Counted from the stretch's first letter, positions 1 to 9,245 are shown. The stretch: 38,518 nucleotides of DNA from Alistipes senegalensis (GCA_023664945.1 JAMPER010000008.1:1-38518); one strand, 5' to 3'. The notes: generated from the letters alone by a model not told the origin. Program-made: numbers and translations.

Positions 1-35
1 TAGCCAAGTACTCTATCCAGCTGAGCTACAGCCGC
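1..35 (-). tRNA. tRNA-Arg (ACG), 5' part only, cut by the window edge
   Basis: Read on the minus strand, the first 35 bases give a tRNA 5' half: acceptor strand GCGGCTG, T8 A9, D arm GCTC-AGCTGGATA-GAGT, then anticodon-stem strand CTTGG and loop C32 T33 A34. Position 34 is A, which in bacteria is nearly always the first base of the ACG anticodon of tRNA-Arg. The rest of the gene lies outside the window, so the identity rests on one anticodon base plus the overall sequence. Confidence 0.85.
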
Positions 36-45
36 ATAAATATAT

Positions 46-51
46 ATTATA
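46..51 (-). promoter_or_regulatory. Putative -10 box of the tRNA-Arg promoter
   Basis: A perfect TATAAT reads on the minus strand here, ten bases ahead of the mature tRNA 5' end, inside a very AT-rich stretch (36-60). I see no good -35 box at 16-18 bases upstream, so this is a -10 call only. Confidence 0.5.
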
Positions 52-215
52 GCAGATAAATTTGGGAAAGGCGTTTTTTCTTGTCTTTTTTTGCGGACAA
101 GGTAATTGGCGGGACTGTCCTGAATCAGTCTATGACTGTTTGGGATTCGCATAAACAGCTGGTTGCGCGGTAAAATGAAAAATATGTTTTTCAGTTATTG
201 AATCGGGACGGTTGC

Positions 216-2051
216 TTGAAACATACTTTTTTTCTTTTATTGGTATTTTTGTTATCTGCTTGTGTCGCGGTGGGCGATGGCACGGGAGAAGAATCGGCAG
301 TTATGCCTTATGCCGGTGAGGCGGTTGCCCAAGGTGAGGATAAAGGGGTACTGACCGGGAATGAGGGTATGGTTGCAGAGCCTGATGCTGCTATACAGGA
401 ACAGCTTCAGGAGGAAGCTGGTTTGCCGCGTGTTGTCCTTGACAGCGATTTGCTGTATGAAATTTTGGCAGCGGATTTTGCCTATAAGCGCGGGAATTAC
501 CAGCAGGCTTTTGAAGGCATGATGGCGGTTGCACGGAAGACGGGGGACTACCGGCTGGCAAAACGGGCCGCAGAAATGACGGTTAGGGAAAAGAAAGCGC
601 GTGATGCGCTGGATGCCGTACGTTTGTGGCACAGGCTGGAGCCGAATTCTGCCGAAGCGGAAAAATATTTGATTGGTTTTCTTGTTATTGAGGACAGATG
701 GGGAGAGCTGGAAACGCTGTTGTCTGCTTCGCTGGGAAATGCGCTCTCTGAAAAGCGCCCTGCACTGATGTATCAGTATCAGCAGTTTTTGCTAAGCAGC
801 AAGGATAAGGAGCAAGCGTTCAGGACGATGGAAAAGGTTTTGCTTCCTTACCGGGATATGCCGGAGGCGCATATTTCTCTTTCCCAGATGGCTTTTGCCA
901 ACAAGGATCATGCCCGTGCGGAAGAAGAGGCGAATAAAGCCTTGGAGCTTAAACCTGATTCGGAACTGGCGGTGCTGACATTGGCACAGGCGCAGGCAGA
1001 TCCGGTCCGGTCGATGGAGACACTGAAGGTGTTTCTTGAACGATATCCGGATTCGAATGAGGTGCGTATTTCAATGGGCCGGATGCTGATTGCCAATAAG
1101 GAGTATGAACGGGCAAGAAAGGCGTTTGAACAGGTTCTTGCGGCGCAACCGGATGACATGATGACGTTGTATTCGCTGGGGTTGTTGTCTATCCAGCAGC
1201 AGGATTACCGTGGTGCAAAAACGTATCTGAAGCATTATCTGGATGTTGCCAGGCGAACCCGAAAGCCTGATGCGGAATCTTACCAGGCGATTTTTCTTTT
1301 GGCACAGATTGCAGAGGAACAGAAGAATTATAAGGCGGCGCTGGAGTGGATTAGCCATATTTCCGAGGAGGATGACAGCGAGGCCTGGATGCTGGCACAA
1401 ATCAAGAAAGCGCAAATTCTGATGAAACAGGGCAAGGTGAAGGATGCCAGGCGAAGTCTGGTTTCTTTAAGGATGGAATATCCTCATGAGGAGGAACGCC
1501 TTGTTCTGGCAGAGGCACAGATGTTGAGAACAGCCGGTTTGAACCATGATGCGTATGTGTTGCTGAAAACCAGTGTAGAGAAGGCGCCAGCCAGTTTGAA
1601 TTTGCTTTATGAGTTTTCGCTTGCGTCCGAGAAAATGGGCCGTTATGCAGAAATGGAGGCGGCTTTAAAACGGATGCTGGAGATCGATTCTGCTAACCAG
1701 TTGGCCTACAATGCGCTGGGATATTCTTTGGCGGATCGCAATGTTCGCCTGGATGAGGCGTATTCTCTGATTGCCAAGGCAAGGGAGCTGGCGCCGGATG
1801 ATCCGTATATTGCTGACAGTATGGGGTGGGTATTGTTCCGCCAGGGAAAACTGAATGAGGCAGAGGCGCTGTTGCGGCAGGCTTATGCGCTTTTGCCGGA
1901 ATCTGACGTGATGGTGCATTTGGGCGAGGTATTGTGGTTATCCGGGCAGCAGGATGAGGCGAGGCAGTTTTTTATGGAAGCCCTGAAAAAGGATCCTGAA
2001 AGCGAGGCGCTAAAGGAGACTATTCGGCGGCTGGGTGTGCGGTTGCCATAG
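216..2051 (+). CDS. Tetratricopeptide-repeat lipoprotein
   Basis: A 611-residue protein. It opens with a lipoprotein signal: Lys-His, a Phe/Leu-rich core and the lipobox LSAC, with Cys16 as the lipid-modified residue. The rest, from about residue 85 to the end, is a run of helix-turn-helix TPR units; the clearest are near the C-terminus (for example AYNALGYSLAD and SMGWVLFRQGKLNEAEALL). It is probably an outer- or inner-membrane-anchored scaffold of the periplasm; substrate or partner unknown. I prefer the TTG at 216 because CGGGA lies 7 bases upstream and the signal peptide then starts at MKHTFF; a TTG at 198 in the same frame would add six residues but has no Shine-Dalgarno (SD) site. It ends 10 bases before folA and is probably cotranscribed with it. 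Confidence 0.85.
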   Translation: MKHTFFLLLVFLLSACVAVGDGTGEESAVMPYAGEAVAQGEDKGVLTGNEGMVAEPDAAIQEQLQEEAGLPRVVLDSDLLYEILAADFAYKRGNYQQAFEGMMAVARKTGDYRLAKRAAEMTVREKKARDALDAVRLWHRLEPNSAEAEKYLIGFLVIEDRWGELETLLSASLGNALSEKRPALMYQYQQFLLSSKDKEQAFRTMEKVLLPYRDMPEAHISLSQMAFANKDHARAEEEANKALELKPDSELAVLTLAQAQADPVRSMETLKVFLERYPDSNEVRISMGRMLIANKEYERARKAFEQVLAAQPDDMMTLYSLGLLSIQQQDYRGAKTYLKHYLDVARRTRKPDAESYQAIFLLAQIAEEQKNYKAALEWISHISEEDDSEAWMLAQIKKAQILMKQGKVKDARRSLVSLRMEYPHEEERLVLAEAQMLRTAGLNHDAYVLLKTSVEKAPASLNLLYEFSLASEKMGRYAEMEAALKRMLEIDSANQLAYNALGYSLADRNVRLDEAYSLIAKARELAPDDPYIADSMGWVLFRQGKLNEAEALLRQAYALLPESDVMVHLGEVLWLSGQQDEARQFFMEALKKDPESEALKETIRRLGVRLP

Positions 2052-2061
2052 GGGAAACAGG

Positions 2062-2550
2062 ATGGCGACGCTTTCTCTTATTGCCGCTATGGCTGAAAAC
2101 AGGGTGATTGGCAAGGATGGCAGGATGCCATGGCATATTCCGGGGGAGCTGAAAATATTCCGGCAGTACACGATGGGCAAGGTGCTGGTTATGGGCAGGA
2201 AGACGCATGAGTCTATTGGCCGGGTATTGCCTGGCCGGACGACTGTTATTGTGACCAGGCAAAAGGATTATGCGGCTGACGGCGCGTATGTTGCCCATAG
2301 TCTTGAAGAAGCTTTGGCGCTGGCAAAAGATTTGGACAAGGATGGCGAAATCATGATTGGGGGAGGCGGCGATTTGTTTGCCCAGACGGCAGCCAGGGCG
2401 GATTTTATTTATTTGTCTATTATCCATCAGCCATTCGACGGGGAAACGTTTTTCCCTGCGTGGAAAACCGGGATGTTTCGGGAGGTGTTTCGCCAGGAGA
2501 TAGATGCTGTTATTCCCTACTCTTTTGTGAAGTATGCGCGCGCAGGCTGA
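2062..2550 (+). CDS. folA: Dihydrofolate reductase
   Basis: A 162-residue DHFR, the usual length, which reduces dihydrofolate to tetrahydrofolate with NADPH in the cytoplasm. Visible landmarks are IAAMAENRVIGKDG (residues 7-20, start of the Met20-type loop), MPWHIPGELK (22-31), the cofactor-binding VMGRKTHESIG, and IGGGGDLFAQ near the C-terminus. The catalytic acid, Asp27 in E. coli, is Glu29 here. The ATG at 2062 has AGGGG seven bases upstream; an upstream GTG in the same frame would overlap the TPR gene and gives an atypical N-terminus. No thyA is adjacent. Confidence 0.95.
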   Translation: MATLSLIAAMAENRVIGKDGRMPWHIPGELKIFRQYTMGKVLVMGRKTHESIGRVLPGRTTVIVTRQKDYAADGAYVAHSLEEALALAKDLDKDGEIMIGGGGDLFAQTAARADFIYLSIIHQPFDGETFFPAWKTGMFREVFRQEIDAVIPYSFVKYARAG

Positions 2551-2664
2551 TGGCAGGAAGCTGGCTGCAAGGACAGGGCAGGGTTTATTGTTTTATTTGG
2601 CAATGACAGGTGTCAGCCCTGGTTATGATGCTCTGCAAGCTGTTTTCCGGAAATAAATTTTTAC

Positions 2665-2700
2665 ACCGGCCGGTTCTGATATGCCGGTATTGTTTTCCTG
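2665..2700. terminator. Weak hairpin between convergent folA and mscL
   Basis: ACCGGC (2665-2670) and GCCGGT (2683-2688) can pair, with ATTGTTTT following on the + strand and GTAAAAATTTATTT following on the minus strand. It sits between convergent genes, where a bidirectional terminator is expected, but the stem is only 6 bp and the loop 12 bases. A second inverted repeat, CCTGCTG/CAGCAGG, lies at about 2698-2735. Confidence 0.3.
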
Positions 2701-2762
2701 CTGCCGCAGTTTTCTTTTGTGTTCCTGCAGCAGGGTAAAGCGGGCGCGCCGGTTGAATCCTG

Positions 2763-3230
2763 TCAGGGGTGTTCCTGTTTCCGTTGTGTTTGCGGCTGAT
2801 CGGGAAGCAAGGTGTTTTGCGCTTTCAGCAGATCGCGTATTTCTGCCAGCAATATTTCTTCCCTGCCGGGCGCCGGCGGTTCAGCCGGCGCAGGGTTCTG
2901 TTTTTTATGGAAACGGTTGATGCCTTTGACAAGCAGGAAGATGGCAATGGCGATGATCAGAAAGTCAAAGGTGCTCTGAAGAAAGTTGCCGTAGTTGAAT
3001 GTTACGGCGGGGACGGTGTTTCCTGCGGCATCGACAGCGGCTTCTTTGAGGACGAGCTTGAGATCGGTGAAGTTGACGCCGCCGATTAAAAGGCCAATGG
3101 GCGGCATGATGATGTCTGAAACGATGGAGCTGACAATTTTGCCGAAGGCGCTTCCCATGATAACGCCAATGGCCATGTCGATGACGTTGCCGCGCATGGC
3201 AAAGGCTTTGAATTCATTTAGTATGCTCAT
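2763..3230 (-). CDS. mscL: Large-conductance mechanosensitive channel MscL
   Basis: A 155-residue inner-membrane channel that opens on membrane tension to release solutes during hypo-osmotic shock. The N-terminus [15 protein letters not shown] leads into the first membrane helix with the glycine-rich pore lining ([17 protein letters not shown], about residues 18-34). The loop contains [12 protein letters not shown] second helix (about 78-103) is followed by a Pro/Ala-rich linker and the C-terminal helix ([14 protein letters not shown]). It is about 20 residues longer than the E. coli protein, mostly in the tail. The frame stays open upstream to 3422, but the family N-terminus fixes the start at 3230. 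It is the only convincing minus-strand protein gene in the window. Confidence 0.95.
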   Translation of the reverse strand: MSILNEFKAFAMRGNVIDMAIGVIMGSAFGKIVSSIVSDIIMPPIGLLIGGVNFTDLKLVLKEAAVDAAGNTVPAVTFNYGNFLQSTFDFLIIAIAIFLLVKGINRFHKKQNPAPAEPPAPGREEILLAEIRDLLKAQNTLLPDQPQTQRKQEHP

Positions 3231-3425
3231 GATGTTTTCTTTCTGCCGGATGTGAGATTTGCAAGGCGAAACGCCCCTGGACTGTTCGGCTGGCAGCGGA
3301 TTGTCTGCGCCGAAAGGGTGTTGTTGCCGGAAAGTGACGAGGCAAAAGTATAACCTCTTTTGCGTTTTCTTTTTGCCGCAGAGGCAAAGTACGGGGAGGC
3401 AGGACGGCAGAAGCGCCGGCAAGGG

Positions 3426-3453
3426 TTGTTTTTTTACAAATGATTAGTAGAAT
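3426..3453 (+). promoter_or_regulatory. Candidate sigma-70 promoter for cheW1
   Basis: TTGTTT (3426-3431), a 16-base spacer and TAGAAT (3448-3453) lie 35 bases ahead of the cheW1 start, in the divergent interval between mscL and cheW1. This is an inference from box similarity alone. No convincing sigma-28 promoter is visible here. Confidence 0.35.
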
Positions 3454-3487
3454 ATGCCTGTGTTGTCGATTTTACTGAAAGAGGACA

Positions 3488-3991
3488 ATGGGAGCTAATT
3501 CTGAGCCGACCGGCATATCTTCTGCTGCGCCTGCAGCACCGGGGGAGTATCTCGCTTTCAGACTGGGCAATGAGGAATATGGCATTGATATCCTGAAAGT
3601 TCAGGAAATTCGCGAATTTGAGCCAACGACAAAGCTGGCAAATGTGCCGCCTTTTATTCTGGGCCTTTCCAACCTGAGGGGCGCGATTGTTCCTATTATT
3701 GATTTACGCATCAAGTTCAATCTGGGGGAACCAAAGTACGATTCCCTGACGGTGACAATTATTTTGAATATCGGACAGAGGATTGTGGGGATTGTGGTGG
3801 ATTCGGTATCGGATGTTATTGCCCTTCCCCCTGATCAGATCAGGCCTGCGCCAGCCATGGGTACGCTCATGGAAACGGACAAGCTGATTGGCCTTGGTGT
3901 GCTGGAAGACAGGATGTTTATTTTGGTGGATATTGAAAAGCTGATGGTATCGCCGGATATGGGGCTGTCAGATATGTCGCTGAAGGAGTAA
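3488..3991 (+). CDS. cheW: Chemotaxis adaptor CheW (copy 1)
   Basis: A 167-residue CheW that couples chemoreceptors to the kinase CheA at the cytoplasmic face of receptor arrays. After about 18 low-complexity residues comes one CheW domain (about 20-160): [19 protein letters not shown], then [13 protein letters not shown] (62-74) with the conserved receptor/CheA-contact Arg64 and Gly65, then [13 protein letters not shown] sequence AGAGG lies just ahead of the ATG. It is followed 64 bases later by an MCP gene and then by a paralogous cheW. The kinase gene is about 21 kb away. Confidence 0.95.
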   Translation: MGANSEPTGISSAAPAAPGEYLAFRLGNEEYGIDILKVQEIREFEPTTKLANVPPFILGLSNLRGAIVPIIDLRIKFNLGEPKYDSLTVTIILNIGQRIVGIVVDSVSDVIALPPDQIRPAPAMGTLMETDKLIGLGVLEDRMFILVDIEKLMVSPDMGLSDMSLKE

Positions 3992-4055
3992 CCGGCCCGG
4001 AAGGGTCTGGAAGACAGGTTTATTCAAGTCACATAGTGCAGAAACGGAGAAAAGT

Positions 4056-5768
4056 ATGAAAATTGGGGCGCGCCTGATTTCAGGGTTCATCGCTGTCGTG
4101 GTGCTTTCGTGCATTGTGGCAGGCGTTGGTATTTATGAGTTTAGGGACGTGACGGCGGATGTGCAGCACATGGAAAACGTCACGATGAAAACAGATGCCT
4201 ATTCGCGGGAAATGGGCAAACTGGTGGAAATTTTTAACCTGACTGTCCATAACATGGCGCAGTCCAGGATGGATTCTACCTTTAAGTACCACCAGGAAAA
4301 ACTGGCGCCGCTTTCCGTTGAGCTTGACCGTATTGTCAAGCAGGTTTATGAGCTGCCTTTGAGCGCCGAAGAAAAAAGGATGATGGAGGAAGCCGCGCGC
4401 ATCAGGAGCAGTTACCGGGAGGTGGTGAATGAAATTGTCAAATTGAGGGAAGCGGGCGAAACGGAAAGAAGTTTTGCCAAGGCTGCGGAGATTGACAAGT
4501 TTGCCACCCCTTATGTCGCTATTTTCAACAAGATACGCGATTACGAGATTGCTGAATCCAAGAACAGGATTGAAGCAATTGTGGAAAGCGGCAACAGGGC
4601 TGCCATTATTATGGGTTCGCTGACGGTGGTGGCTGTTATTTTGTCTATCATCATTGCGCTGCGTTTGTCTGCCGGGATTACCCGCCCGCTGAATGATGCT
4701 GTGCGGGCTGCACAGGCGATTGCCAAAGGCGACCTGACTGCCAATGTGCATTCCAGTTCCAAGGATGAAATCGGCCAGCTGATGCAAGCGATGAAGGAGA
4801 TGTGCAGCACGCTCTTTAATTCGGTCAGCCAGATCCGGCAGAGTGCCGATACGATTATGACGGCGGCTTCCGAGATTGCTTCCGGCACGCAGGATCTTTC
4901 TTCCCGGACGGAGGAACAGGCCAGCTCTCTGGAAGAAACAGCTTCCAGTATGGAACAGATTACTTCGACTGTCCGCCAGAACGGCGACAACGCCCGGCAG
5001 GCCAACCAGCTTGCCAACCAGGCTTCCGAAGTGGCTGCCAAGGGCGGCGAGGCTGCTGCCCGTGTGGCTGAAACCATGGCGGCTATTGACGCTTCTGCCA
5101 ACAAGATTGAAGATATTATCAGTGTGATTGACGGCATTGCCTTCCAGACCAATATTCTGGCGCTGAATGCCGCGGTTGAAGCTGCCCGCGCAGGTGAGCA
5201 GGGAAGAGGCTTTGCTGTGGTGGCAACGGAAGTCCGGAGCCTGGCACAGCGCAGTGCAACAGCTGCCCGCGAGATCAAGGATTTGATTGATGATTCGGTA
5301 GCGAAGACCCGTACCGGCAATGAACTGGTGCAGCAATCCAGCGAGACGATGGCCGAGATTGGCGAAAGTATCCGCCGCGTCAATGACATCAGCAATGAAA
5401 TTACGATGGCAACGCAAGAGCAGATCCAGGGGATTGAGCAGGTTAATCAGGCTGTGACAGAGATGGATTCTGTCTCGCAACAAAATGCGGCGCTGGTTGA
5501 ACAGGCTGCTGCGGCTTCTGAAAGCCTGAAAGACCAGGCTCGTATTCTGGTTGATGTGGTTGGTATTTTTAATCTTGGAAACGGTATGGGCGGCGGCGCT
5601 TCCTATGCGCCCGCTCCTTCTGCTCCGGCGCCGAAACCGGTATCAGCACCGCTGAAACGCCCGGCTCCGGCAGCGCCGGCAAGGCAGCTGAGTTCGCCGG
5701 CCAAGAGCAGTTCTTCTTCCTCTTCAATTCCTGCCAGCAGCGATGACGGGGATTGGGAAGAGTTTTAA
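4056..5768 (+). CDS. Methyl-accepting chemotaxis protein (transmembrane, 4-helix-bundle type)
   Basis: A 570-residue chemoreceptor. Transmembrane helix 1 is about residues 6-27. A helical periplasmic sensor of about 150 residues resembles the four-helix-bundle class. Transmembrane helix 2 is about 182-204, followed by a HAMP domain (about 203-256) and the long cytoplasmic coiled coil. The kinase-contact hairpin tip is intact ([20 protein letters not shown], 359-378). The tail is rich in Ala/Pro and has a run of six serines, ending in GDWEEF, which resembles the NWETF-type pentapeptide that tethers CheR/CheB. Ligand unknown. It is flanked by two cheW genes and closed by a strong terminator. 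Confidence 0.95.
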   Translation: MKIGARLISGFIAVVVLSCIVAGVGIYEFRDVTADVQHMENVTMKTDAYSREMGKLVEIFNLTVHNMAQSRMDSTFKYHQEKLAPLSVELDRIVKQVYELPLSAEEKRMMEEAARIRSSYREVVNEIVKLREAGETERSFAKAAEIDKFATPYVAIFNKIRDYEIAESKNRIEAIVESGNRAAIIMGSLTVVAVILSIIIALRLSAGITRPLNDAVRAAQAIAKGDLTANVHSSSKDEIGQLMQAMKEMCSTLFNSVSQIRQSADTIMTAASEIASGTQDLSSRTEEQASSLEETASSMEQITSTVRQNGDNARQANQLANQASEVAAKGGEAAARVAETMAAIDASANKIEDIISVIDGIAFQTNILALNAAVEAARAGEQGRGFAVVATEVRSLAQRSATAAREIKDLIDDSVAKTRTGNELVQQSSETMAEIGESIRRVNDISNEITMATQEQIQGIEQVNQAVTEMDSVSQQNAALVEQAAAASESLKDQARILVDVVGIFNLGNGMGGGASYAPAPSAPAPKPVSAPLKRPAPAAPARQLSSPAKSSSSSSSIPASSDDGDWEEF

Positions 5769-5783
5769 GTTTGCCTGACCAGG

Positions 5784-5814
5784 AAAAAGACCGGGTTTTG
5801 CCCGGTCTTTTTTT
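5784..5814 (+). terminator. Rho-independent terminator after the MCP gene
   Basis: AAAAGACCGGG pairs with CCCGGTCTTTT around a short TTTTG loop, and the stem is followed by a T tract. It starts 16 bases after the MCP stop codon and separates the MCP from the second cheW. Confidence 0.93.
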
Positions 5815-5894
5815 CAAACGGGTATTTGCCCCGATGAGCCGCAGGCAGGATCACAGGGCAAGGCAGGCCGGGAAAGGGGCTTGATTAGCCTCTT

Positions 5895-5921
5895 TAAAGG
5901 AAATATGATTAGGGGCGGGCA
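5895..5921 (+). promoter_or_regulatory. Weak sigma-28-like site upstream of cheW2
   Basis: TAAAGGAA, an 11-base spacer and GGCGGGCA. The -35 half and the spacer fit the FliA consensus (TAAAGTTT-N11-GCCGATAA), but the -10 half fits poorly. It lies about 90 bases ahead of the gene, after the MCP terminator, where a promoter is required. Confidence 0.25.
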
Positions 5922-6003
5922 GTTTCGGCAGGCGCCAGGACAGCCTTGCGCATGGACAGATGATTTTCATGTCAGGGGATTGGCATAATCACAAGTGGAG
6001 TGA

Positions 6004-6513
6004 ATGACAATGAATGCAGAAGCGGTGACGGAAACCGGCAAGCAGGCTGCCGATAAAAATCTGCCGAGGGAATATCTGGCTTTTTGGCTGGGCAGCGAGG
6101 AATACGGGATTGATATTCTGACTGTCCAGGAAATCCGCGGTTATGAGATCAGCACGCAGGTTGCCAATGCACCGCTTTTTTTGAAGGGGTTCCTGAACTG
6201 GCGGGATATTATTGTGCCGATTCTGGATATGCGGGTTAAGTTCAATCTGGGAGAGCCGACTTATAACCAGCTGACGGTTGTGATTGTTCTGGAGATTGAG
6301 GATCGTTTTATTGGTATTGTGGTGGATTCTGTTTCGGATGTGATATCGCTTGCACCAGAGCAAATTCGTCCTGCGCCGGCAATGGGAACGATTATGAATA
6401 CGGAGAATCTGATTGGCCTGGGCGCGCTTGAAGACCGGATGTTAATCCTGATGGATATTAAAAAGCTGATGGTTTCGCCCGAAATGGGGCTGGCTGATCT
6501 TCCCAGCTTTTGA
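6004..6513 (+). CDS. cheW: Chemotaxis adaptor CheW (copy 2, diverged)
   Basis: A 169-residue CheW paralogue, alignable to copy 1 without gaps over most of its length ([53 protein letters not shown]). It differs where CheW contacts receptor and kinase: copy 1 has [13 protein letters not shown], this copy NWRDIIVPILDMR, keeping the Arg (67) but replacing the usual Gly with Asp68. It may therefore favour different partners. The ATG at 6010 has the better spacing to GGAG (6997-type spacing of 9 bases from 6000); the ATG at 6004 is only 3 bases from it, so the true start may be two residues in. It lies between two terminators, so it must have its own promoter. Confidence 0.93.
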   Translation: MTMNAEAVTETGKQAADKNLPREYLAFWLGSEEYGIDILTVQEIRGYEISTQVANAPLFLKGFLNWRDIIVPILDMRVKFNLGEPTYNQLTVVIVLEIEDRFIGIVVDSVSDVISLAPEQIRPAPAMGTIMNTENLIGLGALEDRMLILMDIKKLMVSPEMGLADLPSF

Positions 6514-6589
6514 CGGGAAAGCCGGCATTTCGGGATGACCGTTGTTTGGGCAGTTTTTCCAGGTTCGCCTGTTGTATGAATAAAGACGA

Positions 6590-6625
6590 AACCGGGTGAT
6601 GCCGATAGCAGGGCCCGGTTTTTTT
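6590..6625 (+). terminator. Rho-independent terminator after cheW2
   Basis: AACCGGG (6590-6596) pairs with CCCGGTT (6614-6620), followed directly by a run of T. It separates the chemotaxis islet from thrS. Confidence 0.85.
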
Positions 6626-6698
6626 ATGGGGTTTTCCTCTGTATAGGGGCTATGTTTTCTGTGGTAAGGCCGCGTTTTCCCGGTTTTGTGTCAGGGCG

Positions 6699-6760
6699 TG
6701 GCAGGTGATATGCCATTTTTTTAATAGCGCACCCTGTTTGCGCCGAAATGGCGCAGGGTG
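6699..6760 (+). promoter_or_regulatory. Structured leader ahead of thrS
   Basis: Two elements precede the thrS Shine-Dalgarno site. First, TGGCA-GGTGATA-TGCCA (6699-6715) is followed by seven T residues, like a weak attenuator. Second, a hairpin at 6730-6760 pairs CACCC with GGGTG and TGCGCC with GGCGCA around GAAAT, leaving a 4-base bulge; it ends 5 bases before GGAGAGG. In E. coli, thrS is controlled by ThrRS binding its own leader; this loop does not show an obvious Thr anticodon mimic, so the role is inference. Confidence 0.45.
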
Positions 6761-6775
6761 AATGTGGAGAGGCAG

Positions 6776-8683
6776 ATGGTTTCAGTAAGGCTTCCTGATG
6801 GTTCGGAAAGGCAGTTTGATCAGCCGGTAACGGTAGCAGAGGTGGCGGCATCTATTGGCAGCGGGCTGGCGCGCGCGGCAGTGGCGGGCAGGGTGAATGG
6901 CCGTCTGGTGGATACTTCCTGTGTTATTGAGGACAATGCTGATCTCGCTATTGTGACGGACAGGGATGCGGATGGGCTGGATATTATCCGGCACTCAACT
7001 GCCCACCTTCTGGCCTATGCTGTCAAGACATTGTTTCCGGATGCACAGGTGACTATCGGACCGGTAATTGAAAACGGTTTTTATTACGATTTTTCCTATA
7101 AGCGCCCATTTACGCCGGAGGATATGCAGGCTATTGAGAAGAAGATGGCTGAGCTGGCGAAGAAGGATGAGGCGGTTACGCGCAAGGTGCTGCCGCGGGA
7201 TGAGGCGGTTGCGTATTTCAAATCGATTGGCGAGGATTACAAGGCGGAGATTATTGCTTCTATTCCGCCAGGGGAGGATGTATCGCTTTATACCAGCGGC
7301 GCGTTTACAGATTTGTGCCGCGGGCCGCATGTGCCTTCCAACGGGAAGCTGCGGGTATTTAAGCTGATGCGGCTGGCCGGCGCATATTGGCGGGGTGATT
7401 CGAACAATGAGATGCTCCAGCGAATATATGGTACGGCGTGGGCCAGGAAGGAAGAGCAGGATGCTTACCTGCATATGCTGGAAGAAGCGGAGAAACGGGA
7501 TCACCGCCGGATTGGCCGCCAGCTGGATTTTTTCCATTTTCAGGAGGAGGCTCCAGGACTGGTGTTCTGGCATCCCAAAGGATGGGCGATCTGGCAGCAG
7601 GTGGAGCAGTATATGCGCCGTGTATATCAGGAAAATGGCTACCGTGAGGTGAAGGGGCCGCAGATTCTGGACAGGTCGCTCTGGGAAAAATCGGGACACT
7701 GGGATAATTATAAAGAGAATATGTTTACCACAGAGTCGGAAAACCGCACTTATGCGGTCAAGCCGATGAATTGTCCGGGACATGTGCTGATTTACCGTTC
7801 GGCATTGCATTCGTACCGGGAGTTGCCGCTGCGCTACGGCGAGTTTGGCTCTTGCCACCGCAACGAGCCTTCGGGTGCTTTGCATGGGGTGATGCGGGTG
7901 CGGGGTTTTACCCAGGATGACGGCCATATTTTCTGCACGGAAGAGCAGATTCTGGATGAATGTATTGCATTTACGGCGCTTTTGAAGAAGGTATATGCAG
8001 ATTTTGGCTTTACTGACATTATTTACCGGGTGGCGACACGCCCGGAAAAGCGGGTCGGCTCGGATGCGTTGTGGGATAAAGCGGAACAGGCGCTGATTAC
8101 TTCGCTGGAAAAGATTGGCGTGGCATACGAGATTACGCCGGGAGAGGGGGCATTTTACGGCCCGAAGATTGAATATACGCTGAAGGATGCGATTGGCCGG
8201 ATGTGGCAGTGCGGTACGATTCAGGTGGATTTTTCTATGCCTTCCCGGCTGGGAGCGGAGTATGTTGATGAGGATAATTCGCGCAAGGCGCCGGTGATGC
8301 TGCATCGCGCGATTTTGGGTTCGCTTGAGCGGTTTATTGGTATTCTGATTGAAAATTACGCGGGGGCGCTGCCATTGTGGCTTTCTCCGGTTCAGGCTGC
8401 GGTGCTGCCTATTTCGGAGCGGCAGGCCGATTATGCGGAGCAGGTTGCCGGGGTGTTGAAAAAGGCGGGCTTCAGGGTGGAAACCGATTTGCGCAATGAA
8501 AAAATTACCTATAAAATACGCGATTACGCCACCCAGCATGTGCCCTATTTGCTGGTGGTCGGCGACAAGGAAAAGCAGAGCAATACTGTGGCTGTCCGGG
8601 CAAGGGGTAATGCCGATCTTGGCGTTATGCCGGCAGAAGGGCTGGTTGGCCGGCTTCAGGAGGAGGTTGCCGCCAAAAAGTAA
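6776..8683 (+). CDS. thrS: Threonyl-tRNA synthetase
   Basis: A 635-residue class II synthetase that charges tRNA-Thr and hydrolyses mischarged Ser-tRNA-Thr. An N-terminal TGS domain (about 1-62) precedes the editing domain, with HSTAH giving His73 and His77, the same numbers as the E. coli editing residues, which supports the ATG at 6776. LCRGPH follows. The catalytic core shows MNCPGH (zinc Cys), [19 protein letters not shown] (motif 2) and [11 protein letters not shown]. The C-terminal anticodon-binding domain begins near [20 protein letters not shown] directly ahead of the ATG also decides this start; a GTG at 6758 in frame lies within the leader hairpin. Confidence 0.97.
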   Translation: MVSVRLPDGSERQFDQPVTVAEVAASIGSGLARAAVAGRVNGRLVDTSCVIEDNADLAIVTDRDADGLDIIRHSTAHLLAYAVKTLFPDAQVTIGPVIENGFYYDFSYKRPFTPEDMQAIEKKMAELAKKDEAVTRKVLPRDEAVAYFKSIGEDYKAEIIASIPPGEDVSLYTSGAFTDLCRGPHVPSNGKLRVFKLMRLAGAYWRGDSNNEMLQRIYGTAWARKEEQDAYLHMLEEAEKRDHRRIGRQLDFFHFQEEAPGLVFWHPKGWAIWQQVEQYMRRVYQENGYREVKGPQILDRSLWEKSGHWDNYKENMFTTESENRTYAVKPMNCPGHVLIYRSALHSYRELPLRYGEFGSCHRNEPSGALHGVMRVRGFTQDDGHIFCTEEQILDECIAFTALLKKVYADFGFTDIIYRVATRPEKRVGSDALWDKAEQALITSLEKIGVAYEITPGEGAFYGPKIEYTLKDAIGRMWQCGTIQVDFSMPSRLGAEYVDEDNSRKAPVMLHRAILGSLERFIGILIENYAGALPLWLSPVQAAVLPISERQADYAEQVAGVLKKAGFRVETDLRNEKITYKIRDYATQHVPYLLVVGDKEKQSNTVAVRARGNADLGVMPAEGLVGRLQEEVAAKK

Positions 8684-8723
8684 CCGGGCAGCTGATTGAT
8701 GGATTTTAAGTGAGGGACTGGCT

Positions 8724-9245
8724 ATAGCTACCAATAAGTCGCATCGCATTAACGGCGAGATTACCGCGCAGGAGGTTCGCTTAATCGGGATTGATAACGA
8801 ACCTGTGGGAATTGTCAGCATTCAGGAGGCGTTGCGCCTTTCTGAAGAGGCTGATACGGATCTGGTTGAGATTGCGCCCAATGCCAACCCGCCTGTTGTG
8901 CGGCTGATGAATTACGGGAAGTTCCGCTATCAGGAGCAAAAGAAGGCGCATGAGGCCAAGCAAAAACAAAAGGTGATTTCTGTCAAGGAGGTGAAGTTTC
9001 GCCCCGGTACGGATGAGGGGGATTACCATATCAAGCTGCGCAATGCGGTTCGTTTTCTGGAAGACGGCGACAAATGCAAGATTACGCTGCGTTTTCGCGG
9101 GCGCGAGATGGCGCACCAGGATATTGGCATGCGTATGCTGGAGCGGCTGAAAGGGGATCTGGACGAGTATGGACAGGTTGAGCAGTTCCCCAAGATGGAG
9201 GGGCGCCAGATGGTGATGGTGCTGGCTCCAAAGAAAAGGAAGTAA
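8724..9245 (+). CDS. infC: Translation initiation factor IF-3, AUA start codon
   Basis: A 173-residue IF-3, which binds the 30S subunit, keeps ribosomes apart and proofreads the initiator tRNA and start codon. No ATG, GTG or TTG precedes the conserved N-terminus [16 protein letters not shown]. The frame instead has ATA at 8724, seven bases after GAGGG (8712-8716), giving (M)[12 protein letters not shown], which matches the family start. The N-terminal domain (about 1-80) contains [20 protein letters not shown]; the C-terminal domain has [19 protein letters not shown] and ends in a KKRK tail. A GTG at 8805 would remove the first 27 conserved residues. A non-canonical start is known for infC (AUU in E. 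coli) and lets IF-3 repress its own translation. Confidence 0.95.
   Translation: MATNKSHRINGEITAQEVRLIGIDNEPVGIVSIQEALRLSEEADTDLVEIAPNANPPVVRLMNYGKFRYQEQKKAHEAKQKQKVISVKEVKFRPGTDEGDYHIKLRNAVRFLEDGDKCKITLRFRGREMAHQDIGMRMLERLKGDLDEYGQVEQFPKMEGRQMVMVLAPKKRK

Noticed and set aside
4080-5483. Long minus-strand frames (467 and 284 codons) opposite the MCP gene.
   Set aside because: Both are shadows of the receptor coding sequence, with low-complexity His/Arg/Ser-rich translations and no recognisable family.
6030-6056. A perfect sigma-28 -10 box, GCCGATAA, at 6049.
   Set aside because: It lies inside cheW2, downstream of its start, and the -35 position (GGAAACCG) is a poor match.
6995-8821. A 608-codon open frame on the minus strand opposite thrS.
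   Set aside because: It lies antiparallel to a complete, motif-rich thrS, shows no domain or signal, and is explained by codon bias of the real gene.
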